Below are positions 28,301-36,321 of a stretch of 60,000 nucleotides of DNA, piece after piece. The notes under the pieces are model-generated. The model did not search any database. It was not told where the DNA came from and saw nothing but the letters and a program-made list of their open reading frames with translations. Position 1 is the stretch's first letter. Every line of letters starts with the position of its first letter. The stretch covers positions 10,282,755 through 10,342,754 of the forward strand of contig NC_049992.1 of the NCBI RefSeq assembly GCF_000003815.2. The letters run 5' to 3'. The translations under genes and the position numbers were made by a program. The stretch comes from Branchiostoma floridae (lineage: Eukaryota; Chordata; Leptocardii; Amphioxiformes; Branchiostomatidae).

Positions 28301-31300
28301 CAAGAACTGTCAAGAATTCTAGAAACCAACATATCAAGCCCTACATGTATTTTCATAGAGGTGTACAAAGGTGGAGTCAACAGCGCTTCTTTCCCAGTGG
28401 ACTATAGCCACAAAAATGCTTGTTAGGAATCTTAAACAGAGCAATAATTCTTCCCAAAACTCAAAGCCAAAACGTCATTTTGCTGCCTGTAAGCTAAGAG
28501 CTGAATCATGTGACACCCTCCCCATGCTGTCTGAGAATCGCCACACCACTTCCCCAAAGACTTATCGTACATAGCTGCACAGTTTCTGCAACAGCTGTGC
28601 CGTCCTGTTCAGTTTATTGGTATCACTGGACACTGTTGAGTCTGAACGACAGTGCACCAGTTTTAACTAAGTTCTGGTCTGGTTTCCCCCCACCCACACA
28701 AAATAGTTCCCTACATCCTGTTTCTAGATGCAAAATATTTTGTGATACTGCACATTTCCTGCAGAACTGTACAATACAATTTTTTAAAAAGGAATTGGAT
28801 AAACTATCTTCAATGCCTAAAAATTATGAGACAAATTTTGCAATGGCTGTAGCCTGGGTACCATCCTATTTCTACCGGGGTTCCTTACACTCAAGGAGCC
28901 CCAGTAGAATACGGATGATACTCAGGCTACAATGGCTGAGCCTTCTCAGCAAAACAATTCCTGGACAAGCATTAAACTATTAACTCAAACATAAGCTTCC
29001 ATGTACTATGATAAGCCAATACTTACAACTAGAAATTCTATGGAAAAGAGATCATCATCTCAAACATTTTGTTAGGGGAGAAATTGTAATACCAGCATTA
29101 GCATACTGGAACTCAATAATTGCATGCTTCTAATAGTTCACCTGCAATTAAGGTTTTTGTCTAAATTGCATGTTCCAGCTGGGTATTTGTAGCTGTGTGT
29201 TTTATCAGTCATGACAGTTACTTATGCCTCATTCAGAACAGATACTGAAGGAGACATTTTTATGGCTTGGCTAGACAACTGTCTGTGTTGGGAGAAATAC
29301 CATACACATAGTTCTAGGGAAGCCAGACCTGTACTTCATTTGTATCTAGTAGTAGTACAAAACTCGTCGGCACTTACCCAAGACACAACGCGTCCATTGA
29401 AGCAGGTAAGTCGTGTAGTCTCATCTGTTATTTCTTCTTTAACGACCCTGGAAGAACACAAGGCAACAATATAATAAAACTCAGTGACAAGTAAATATGG
29501 CTTACTTGTCTATGGATATATTGTTTATTAGGAAGACCATACAAGATAGTATACAAACCTCAGTGTGATGTGTGATTCAAGCTAACCTTCTAGACAAAAT
29601 TTTCCCACCCACTTAAAAACAACTGTCATAATTCAAGAACTGCTGAACTAAGAACTACTATTAGGAAAATATTGTTAACATAATGCAACACCAAAACGCA
29701 GTTTCCTGGTAGACTTTCAGAGGCATATTCATTCCCAAGCTACAATATTATTGTCGATGATGTTTATTTACGGAGCTACTATGAAACCATTCCTTCGGAA
29801 AGGATTTATGAGTGGCTGAGTGCCGTAATGTTATTTGTCTGTGTATGTCATTGTTGTAATGTTTCATTCCCAAGTAGAATTTACACTGCAACATGTTGTC
29901 ATATTACAATCTTTAGCAATTAAGTTGATTGATTGATTGTCTGCAAAATGTTACCTAGAAAACTGCATGTTGGCAACATCCTAAGGTTGGGGTATATATT
30001 TGGACTGAAACAGTTGCAATTTTAGCCATGGTAGTAAAAAGCAACATAGAATTTAGAAGTGGAACATTCAGAGGATCATCATGGGGAACCAGTTTCCATG
30101 TATTGTAGGAATTGAGACTATAACAACTAGAAATTAAAAAATGATGGAATGAGCTATGATGACAGTAATATATCTTACGAATCAACTTAGAATCAAGTGT
30201 GACACTCATTTGTGGTTTATCACAATGCACTAGTAATAACAAAAGGCTTTGTTTTGGTTTGGTTTGGAAAATTGCTGCTAAATTCTATTTCTATATTTTT
30301 TTCACCTGTATTTTTTAGTTCTTGGATACCAAGTGCATATTACAGGTGTGCAAAAAAATACAAAACTTTCTATGACATTTACGATTTAGATAAACCCCAC
30401 AACAAGATAGACCAAATAAATGGGAACTCCATAATGTTCTGAACTCTTAGTTCAACTCTACTGGGGGAAAATCTAGAGTTGTTTTAACCCTTGGCTGGGA
30501 TGCATTTTCCATATGTATGTACTTCTATGGTAGACTGCTGTACAGTATATCATTTATCCTGTATATCAAATTCAGGACCACACAAACACTCTACCAAGGA
30601 TGTTTACACATACTTGTACTTTTGCCAGTGTATCTATCTGTATGATTACAATGCCTCTTTTCTTTGGTGACAAATTTATCAGCAAATTGATCAGCCTATG
30701 GCTTCCTTTTGTGTGTAAAGCATTGCGATGTAAATTTGACCAGACTGCAAAGTGTCTTGAGCTTTGTCTTTTCACATTTCTTGATACACACAGTAAGACT
30801 TAGAGCTTGCCAAGGTATGACTGATTCACTTTGAACTCATAAGACCCCAACTCATATCCATTACTTCAACAAAAGGCTTGGGATATATCCTCTAAGGTTT
30901 TTGCCAATGCCAGGGGGATAATAATACTTTCTAAGCCAAATTCTCATAAGATTCTAAATGGCATGTGTGCGAGATTTTGTGTGCGAGATTTTGTGTCCTG
31001 AACATAAGCCTAGCCGCAGAGGAAGTTGGACTTCAAAAACAAGTCTGGTATGCTTGCAAGGATCCTTCTGAGAGGTCATTTCTGATTCAAGATGGCTGCT
31101 GTCTGTGTTGGGAGTGAAAATTCAAGGGTCAGTAATCACCACAAATCAACACAACCACGCGTACAACCAGTTCCTGCTGCCTACGATCAGCGTCTCTTCA
31201 TTTTCACAGTCCTTTCTAACTCTGGACTAACTCCTGATCGTCTGTAGCGAGAAAATTGCTGTTTTTTAAAGCACGTTTTCACAGAATCCGCTATGTTTAT

Positions 31301-32102
31301 GCAAGGAACAGCTTTTCATGGCTAGGAAATCGACCTCATTTTGAAATGGACAACATTCCTGTGTGAAATTGACCCCAAGTGGTCCGTGAACCACGCTAAG
31401 ATCGCAGACACATTATCGACTCTGTATTTATACCACTTCTAGTGTGCTCTCGGCGATAAATGGACTAATTTCGGAGGTCAGAATCTCCAATATGCCTCTT
31501 TCAATCAAGCGCGATCGCGAATAGGTAAAGCAGCATGTCTGACACGAACGGTGCACGGAGAAACACATGCGTTTTGTTTCAAATCAGAGCCAGTTGCTGA
31601 GGGTTTATGTGACCGTATATCTACCCCTGTAGGCACTCAAAATGACTTATCGAGATCGCGTAACTTTTGAGCAAAGAAACGGCATCAAAGATGCCATGAA
31701 TTTTTCATGATCCCACAACTACAAACTAAATAAACCAAGCTATCCCTAGCTGCTAGGTCGAGCCCAAAATGGAAAACTTCCTACGATGAACAAGACGGGT
31801 GGGGGAAGCTTGGGGAGGGCTAGAGCTCCCCGATCGACCACCCAACGACTCTAAACCACACACCAAACACCTGAAGTTTAACCACAATGAGCAAATATCA
31901 AGGTTATCACGCCAATCAGGAGCTAGCTGCCCAAAACTTACCCGAAATCATCGTCCATAGACTTGAAGAAGAACTTATAGTTGGGCCGGTTGAGGACATT
32001 TTTGAAGTCGCCCAGTGTGACGCGATCGGCAGGGATTGGGAGCTTCACTAGGTACGGTGTGTCCTCATCATCGATGTGGTAAATGATTTTCGTCTCCTCC
32101 AT
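1238..32102 (-). CDS. Dvl: Dishevelled (Dvl), 5' part: DIX domain to start of PDZ
   Basis: This is the cytoplasmic Wnt signal transducer that links Frizzled to axin/beta-catenin and to planar polarity. Eight coding exons (descending): 32102-31942, 29447-29378, 22698-22577, 22293-22220, 21333-21298, 7842-7713, 4371-4272 and 1307-1238. All have GT-AG junctions and matching phases, and together give 763 nt (254 codons plus 1 nt). Residues 1 to about 80 are the DIX polymerisation domain (METK-like start, [21 protein letters not shown]). Then come the Dvl-specific [21 protein letters not shown] segment, the YESSSTLM motif, a poly-Arg stretch ([11 protein letters not shown]) and the [16 protein letters not shown] lead into PDZ. 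The start ATG has good Kozak context (GGCCATGG). An in-frame ATG at 32222 also exists, but family alignment favours 32102. The PDZ core, DEP and C-terminus are not found at 1-1237 and must lie outside. Family identity is near certain; exon edges are inferred. Confidence 0.95.
2806..2855. repeat. Perfect 25-bp tandem duplication
   Basis: Two adjacent identical 25-bp copies (2806-2830 and 2831-2855), each starting TCTATGATATTTTC. Recent slippage or duplication in a Dvl intron. Confidence 0.9.
3844..4163. mobile_element. hAT-like MITE, copy 1
   Basis: About 320 bp bounded by CAGGGTTGGACAAG and its inverted match CTTGTCCAACCCTG. The interior carries repeated CTTGCCC/GGGCAAG motifs. The same family occurs at 21597-21931 and 38632-38964. 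No coding capacity. No clear target duplication for this copy. The CAGGG terminus suggests hAT; superfamily is inferred. Confidence 0.75.
4272..4371 (-). CDS. Dvl: Dvl exon 7, Ser-rich and poly-Arg linker
   Basis: 100 nt. It reads [14 protein letters not shown] followed by [13 protein letters not shown], the conserved basic patch before PDZ. The acceptor is TTTCAG and the donor GTATGT. It ends on a codon boundary. Confidence 0.93.
4372..7712. other. Dvl: Dvl intron 6
   Basis: About 3.3 kb without recognised genes or strong repeats. A few ORFs of 60-134 codons are present, without motifs or plausible splice structure. Confidence 0.6.
7713..7842 (-). CDS. Dvl: Dvl exon 6, YESSSTLM exon
   Basis: 130 nt. 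It contains [20 protein letters not shown], a hallmark Dvl stretch upstream of PDZ. The acceptor is CTGCAG and the donor GTAAGG. It lies about 13.5 kb downstream of exon 5. Confidence 0.93.
7948..7997. repeat. Imperfect GT/GC-rich microsatellite
   Basis: Purine-pyrimidine alternation of the GTGTGCATGT type, interrupted, in Dvl intron 5 just upstream (in Dvl sense) of exon 6. Confidence 0.7.
9236..9337. repeat. Three tandem 35-bp repeats
   Basis: Units start at 9236, 9271 and 9306 with TTTCTATGCAAGAAAAT. The first two are near-identical and the third has diverged at its end. Intronic minisatellite. Confidence 0.9.
10226..11400. mobile_element. 1.18-kb non-autonomous TIR transposon, TTA target duplication
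   Basis: Terminal inverted repeats of about 51 bp (GACCCCGTTCACATG at the left, its complement ending GTGAACAGGGTC at the right) match at about 46 of 51 positions. They are flanked by TTA at 10223-10225 and 11401-11403. The subterminal zone repeats AATCCGATT many times in both orientations. No transposase ORF. A 3-bp TTA duplication fits PIF/Harbinger; that assignment is inferred. Confidence 0.85.
15787..15800. repeat. C14 homopolymer
   Basis: Fourteen consecutive C residues in Dvl intron 5; possible length polymorphism or assembly uncertainty. Confidence 0.95.
18138..18151. repeat. G14 homopolymer
   Basis: Fourteen consecutive G residues in Dvl intron 5. Confidence 0.95.
21298..21333 (-). 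CDS. Dvl: Dvl exon 5, 36-nt basic micro-exon
   Basis: 36 nt encoding [12 protein letters not shown], flanked by TTTCAG and GTATGT. It corresponds to the Arg-rich (RRERPRRRD) stretch of vertebrate Dvl. It is too short to call alone; the support is that both phases fit the neighbouring exons. Confidence 0.82.
21597..21931. mobile_element. hAT-like MITE, copy 2
   Basis: About 335 bp. It starts CAGGGTTGGACAAG and ends with a decayed inverted match (CTTGTTTATCCCTG). It shares the CTATCGGGCAAG and CGATCGGGCAAG motifs with the copies at 3844 and 38632. Flanked by AATAT on both sides (21592-21596 and 21932-21936). Confidence 0.8.
22015..22084. other. 70-nt near-perfect hairpin inside Dvl intron 4
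   Basis: The arm AACCACAAGGAGGCCTCATTG pairs with the downstream arm ending GGCCCCCTTGTGGTT. That gives about 22 consecutive pairs with one mismatch (A:C) and a wobble, around a loop of about 28 nt that itself contains CAGCT/AGCTG. The size fits a miRNA precursor or a tiny foldback repeat. No family recognised. Confidence 0.5.
22220..22293 (-). CDS. Dvl: Dvl exon 4, acidic linker
   Basis: 74 nt. It reads [20 protein letters not shown], equivalent to the ENLEPETETESVVS region of vertebrate Dvl. The donor is GTACGT. Only a 283-nt intron separates it from exon 3. Confidence 0.9.
22577..22698 (-). CDS. Dvl: Dvl exon 3, linker after DIX
   Basis: 122 nt. It starts LVPAEG and carries [15 protein letters not shown], a stretch conserved across Dishevelled proteins. 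It ends with CA before the donor GTATGT; exon 4 supplies the third base of the His codon. Confidence 0.93.
23361..23908. repeat. Dispersed repeat related to the 46.5-47.5 kb element
   Basis: Shares with the mib2 intron-17 element the opening GGAGACCTCATATCTCCACG, the TTGACAAAACTGCCCATGCAGTT segment (two short blocks), the AGACTATAGCATGTCCAGG block and a terminal CAGA/CACA run. It lacks the palindromic right end of the other copy. Boundaries are approximate. Confidence 0.6.
28841..28938. mobile_element. 80-bp foldback element with 9-bp target site duplication
   Basis: The element proper is 28850-28929: two inverted arms of about 37 nt starting TAGCCTGGGTACCATCC and TAGCCTGAGTATCATCC, matching at about 30 of 37 positions, with almost no spacer. 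It is flanked by identical CAATGGCTG at 28841-28849 and 28930-28938. The 9-bp duplication fits Mutator-type integration; superfamily is inferred. Confidence 0.85.
29378..29447 (-). CDS. Dvl: Dvl exon 2, second half of DIX domain
   Basis: 70 nt. It completes the Gly codon and reads GVVKEEI...CFNGRVVSW. The acceptor is TTCCAG and the donor GTAAGT. It matches the end of the DIX domain, and the phase joins exactly to exon 1. Confidence 0.95.
29448..31941. other. Dvl: Dvl intron 1
   Basis: About 2.5 kb. The stretch near exon 1 (about 31100-31940) is richer in CG dinucleotides than the rest of the intron and may carry promoter-proximal control elements. A 14-bp tandem repeat (GTGCGAGATTTTGT) lies near 30967-30995. 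Confidence 0.6.
31942..32102 (-). CDS. Dvl: Dvl exon 1, first half of DIX domain
   Basis: Residues 1-53 plus two bases. It begins [11 protein letters not shown] and ends DDDF plus GG, followed by the donor GTAAGT. This is the most conserved part of DIX. The frame stays open upstream to 32222, which is probably 5'UTR. Confidence 0.95.
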
Positions 32103-32300
32103 GGCCGGAGACGGCACCAGGGAGGGGAAACTGAGGGGATATTGGGCCAAAATAGCACCCGAAATGGCCGCAGTCTTCAGTCCGATTCCCAATATGCAAA
32201 TGTAGCGACGTAATTCTGACACTTATTTGCGCTGTTCCATTCACGACCGCTCCTCCCTATGGAGGACGTTGTTATATGGCTAGTCATTTCCACATCAAGG
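32103..32300 (-). promoter_or_regulatory. Probable Dvl 5'UTR and core promoter
   Basis: Directly upstream of the Dvl ATG the reading frame stays open to 32222. Further upstream, on the minus strand, is CCATATAAC (about 32271-32279), a TATA- or CArG-like site. Position and CG content support a promoter; no transcription start can be fixed from sequence alone. Confidence 0.35.
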
Positions 32301-32323
32301 AGGTTATACTGTACACGATACAA

Positions 32324-32393
32324 CCTTCCTCATAACTTTTCCTAGACCATAGATTGTCCCTTCCTGATAACTTTTCCTAGACCATAGATTGTC
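32324..32393. repeat. 35-bp tandem duplication upstream of Dvl
   Basis: Copies 32324-32358 and 32359-32393, each beginning CCTTCCT, differ by one base (CATAAC versus GATAAC). They lie about 220-290 nt upstream of the Dvl ATG. Confidence 0.92.
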
Positions 32394-32744
32394 ATTGGTT
32401 GAATAAGCATAACAAATTTTCTCCTGAAAATGAGAAGCAAAACAAAGAGGAAAACTCCGTTTTTATAAGTCATCAGGGAAAGCAGGTGTGCACTGGTTTT
32501 TAGCTGTCCAGTATCTGGAGATCTGTAAGGTAACTATGTAACAAATTAATATAAAGTTTTCTAAAATGTGTCTGTCCTTATATAACGGGTACCAGCAATA
32601 GTTTCGTTTTTATACTCACACAGTAAAACTTAGGACTTCTAGTTAAAACACATAAAACTACTTTTCACTATCACTTCTTACTATCATTTAACAGATAATA
32701 CTAAATAATGGCTTGATGCCTACTTCCGGTCAGTTTGATTTCAC

Positions 32745-32770
32745 CAAGGAGGTTATATCACACCTCCTTG
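32745..32770. repeat. Short hairpin CAAGGAGGT / ACCTCCTTG
   Basis: A perfect 9-bp stem with an 8-nt loop. AAGGAGGTT-like words recur at 32296 and 56465, so this may be the end of a decayed repeat. Confidence 0.5.
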
Positions 32771-35700
32771 ATTTCACCCATTGCTCTGCCCTCGGACCCT
32801 TGCCCTCGGACGGTAGACAACTTCAGACAAATCTCAGCAATTGTATGGTTTCCCGGACGGGTAGCAGAGCACGACGGAACAGCGCCTACTTCATTTGCCT
32901 AATAATGCCGCAGGGGTGTCAATCAAGAGGTCATCACGTGACCGCCGACAGCCACTGGAAACATTCCTGCTGGAGAGCGGGGCTTCTGTATGCCCATATT
33001 TGGCGCATATTGAATATTGGACAACTATAAAAACATCCAGACAACAACAACTAGCCTCCACTGAGATGTATGTTTCGCCTGGGTGTTGTAGCGTACTTTT
33101 GTTGGTTATTTGATCTGGAAAGTTTTCAAAGAAATGCAACGGAACGAAAGAAAAGATGAGCAAAAACAACCCATAACACAACAACATACATCTGCTTACA
33201 TCTGCTTGGATATACAATAAACAACAATAAACCTTTCGTAGGTCACATAGCATTAGGTGATTATATCGCATTAATCTTTCTAAACGTCCTACTTTTTACC
33301 CCAAAAAATTCAAAACATATTATTCTTTCGAAAATGTCCAACTGTCGAGGAATCGGTCATAAATAATTGCCACAATATTGAATACCAGTGATAACAAAAT
33401 GTAGGTAACATTTTATAAAACGGCATTGCTAACATTTAGGGTTGCGAATTTCACCAGAAATTTCATTTGAAAGAAATTTGTCCCAGGTTCCTATGCCTTT
33501 TCCTGGAATCTATGCCGGATGTCCTTGAGCGGTAAACAACCATTTTCTTATTTATTCATTTATTTATTTCGCGTTTAACACCAAAGTTTTGTATGGCACT
33601 GTTGCAGTGCAAGTACAAAATGATTCAATCAAACTAAGGAGGTTTAAAGAATTATTGATCAAACACTTAAAAATGTAAAATCAATGATAAAAACAAGGCA
33701 AAACTGATAACTGATTGACAGAAGGCTTCTCAATTATGTGTGATTGTCCCCAACAATAAAAATTGAATGAAACAATTTAACCTTTTGTTTACGCTAACAA
33801 CAAGTCTATGAAAGAAATGTCAATGTATCAAAATGTATGCTTTCCTTGAAAAGAAAGAAAGAAAGAAAGTAATTTTTGCTTCAAAACATGCAGTAGTATG
33901 TCACAGAGAGCATTTCACTACTTTAGTTTGGATAAAGTTAGAGTTTTTTATGAGAATTTTCCACGAAGGCGCCAAAGTTGTGCAGGTGCACCTCACCAAG
34001 GCCTCACCTGGTTGCAAAGACCACGTAAGACGAGTTTCAACAGACCGCTGAATATCGTTTTTATCTACAACATTTTACGTGGTCCATGCAGCAGTCTTCA
34101 GTTTCAACAAGTATATTTACGATCGTACTATACACGATCAAGGTATCAAGGTATGTGTATTCACGAGAATATGTGTATTTACGGAATCACGTCGTATGAC
34201 CTACGCGCATGCGTAATGATTTTGAGAATCCTCCACTGAAAGCAAAGGAGGATATCGTTTAATAATTTACCCTAAATACGTCGACTGTAAAACTATAAGA
34301 TATCATAAAATTTTCTCAAGTCAAAATAAAAAGGGTTCTTTTCAATACTTTGCTAGGACTTTTGCTTCCTCGATGGTTTTGCATAGCAATATTTGAGAAA
34401 ATTTGGTCATGACATGAATGGTATCGCCCAAAGCGACTAGCCAGGAAACGAAGATGTCGTCCTACACGGTTCTTGGAACTAGTGCAGCTCATTTTCCTCC
34501 GCAATTTCCGACGTTTTCGGCCACGTCAAGCTCCTAAAAACGCTACTGAAGTTCAGGGCACTGTGCTTTGAAATGCTGTCTCCTTTCTTGAGGTTTAAGG
34601 TTCGTAATACTATTTTTGAGAGGCATGAAACTAGGTCGTTTGATGATCGTTTGATGTCGTTTGGCAGTTGTTGATCGATGGAGAATTTTTGCCAGACATT
34701 TTTGATTTGAGATGGAGTGGTTTTATCATTACAATTAAAAGATTCATATGTTTTGATGACGCTCCGAACCTGACATAATTAAGCCTCGTGACATAGCAAA
34801 TCTTCCTGCTTAATGTTAAATTTTTCTGCAAGATTTGTTGTTGTTGTTTGCAATATGTTGCTTTCTTTCCAAATCTTATTAATTTATGGAGATAAATGTG
34901 TTTTGAATTAGATGATGTTTTGGCCAATATTGAATTGTAAAATGAGAAGGTTGGCATATACTATAGTTTGACATCAGTAGAGTAGAGTCAGTGATTCACA
35001 GGGATGGCATGGAACAGTCTTACTGGGTATGTCCTTTTGACGTTTGAAGGAAATTGTTTCAGAGGTAGTTCACATCCAAGAGGGTCTGCATGGGGGGTCC
35101 CGACAACGATTCACGCTGAATTCAGAAGAACTCCCTACGTATTACGCTAAATCAAGGAAGGCAATTACGCTAACTTTGGTCGCCTTGCTACGAATTATGT
35201 AGATAAGATGGCTTTCCCTACAAATTTCGGGAAATAAAAATAGGCTGCCTACGCCTTACGTAAAACAGCATGCAGACCCTCAGGTTCTTACCGAAATCAG
35301 CTAACATTATTTTGCATTTGGATAGAATGATGGCGATGTAGTTTGATTTTAAAAGAATATCATGATATGGTATGACATTGTTAAAAAAAGGAAACATTTT
35401 GAAGAGGGCTTACAGCACTACATACTGCCTGCAATTTAGGTCACACTGATTTAATTTTATGACATCTAATGTTACAAGCTCATTACTTTTTGCCAGTTCT
35501 GGAAAAAAACGACCTCAATTTAATTCTCAGAGGATGTCATCCATAGAACTAAATAAGTGTGGGCCGGGCTTACAGAAAAAAAGTGAAATCACAGAAAAAA
35601 TGTACTTAAAAAGCTGTAGCTTTTATGAATGGATGAATATAGATTGCATAAAACAGAAAATAAGTATTTTAAGCTGTGCATTGGTAAAGGACACGTATCG

Positions 35701-35926
35701 ATTTCAATGCTCTGGAAGTTGATGACAAGATGCAAGGTCGAAGGTCCATTCAGATGTATGAGTAGTATCCTTGATTGAATTATTCCACCATCACTTAATC
35801 CAATACAGTTAATCCAGTTATCACTATCAGGCTGTCCAGCATTAAAGAGCGAGGTGTGGAATCAATCAAATCTGTCATTTTGTGTAAATTGACCTGGCAG
35901 ACCTATCTCTTTACAGAATTAAGAAG

Positions 35927-36321
35927 ATGGAGGTCGGGCTACGTGTCATTCGAGGCCCCGATTGGAAGTGGGCAAACCAGGACGATGGCGAAGGCCACAT
36001 CGGAACCGTGGTGGAAATTGGCCGACCGGGGAGCACGGCATCCCCTGATAAAACTGCTGTTGTCCAGTGGGACTCTGGGATGCGTACAAACTATCGTGTT
36101 GGCTACCAAGGGTCTTACGACCTCTTGGTGTATGACAATGCTCCCATCGGTGTGAAGCACCCGAATATCATCTGCGATGATTGCAAGCAGCACGGGATAC
36201 GCGGGGTTCGTTGGAAATGTACAGAGTGCCATGACTTTGACTTGTGTACAGTTTGTTACATGAAGGACAAGCACCTTACGACCCATCAGTTTGAAAGATA
36301 TGAGACTGCACAGTCAGCTGG
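35927..36321 (+). CDS. mib2: mib2 coding exon 1: MIB/HERC2 domain and ZZ finger
   Basis: The exon begins after the acceptor TTTACAG (exon edge 35917). The first ATG is at 35927. The ten exonic bases before it are in frame and open, so the true start could lie in an upstream exon. Ends phase 2 before GTAAGT. Confidence 0.93.

Larger units (their letters stand above)
22699..29377. other. Dvl: Dvl intron 2
   Basis: About 6.7 kb. It contains a diverged dispersed repeat (about 23361-23908) and an 80-bp palindromic insertion with 9-bp target duplication (28841-28938). No nested gene supported. Confidence 0.7.
32103..35916. other. Divergent intergenic region between Dvl and mib2
   Basis: 3.8 kb between the Dvl start codon (minus) and the acceptor of the first mib2 coding exon (plus). 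It should contain both promoters and at least one 5' exon of mib2. It holds a 35-bp tandem duplication (32324-32393), a 9-bp stem hairpin (32745-32770) and a short (AAAG)n run (about 33846-33869). No protein gene recognised. Confidence 0.6.

Noticed and set aside
28510-28983. 157-codon plus-strand ORF
   Set aside because: Runs through the 80-bp foldback insertion, so it is assembled from repeat sequence.
34316-34957. Short ORFs in the Dvl/mib2 intergenic region as a small gene
   Set aside because: No conserved motif and no splice structure; more likely regulatory or 5'UTR DNA.
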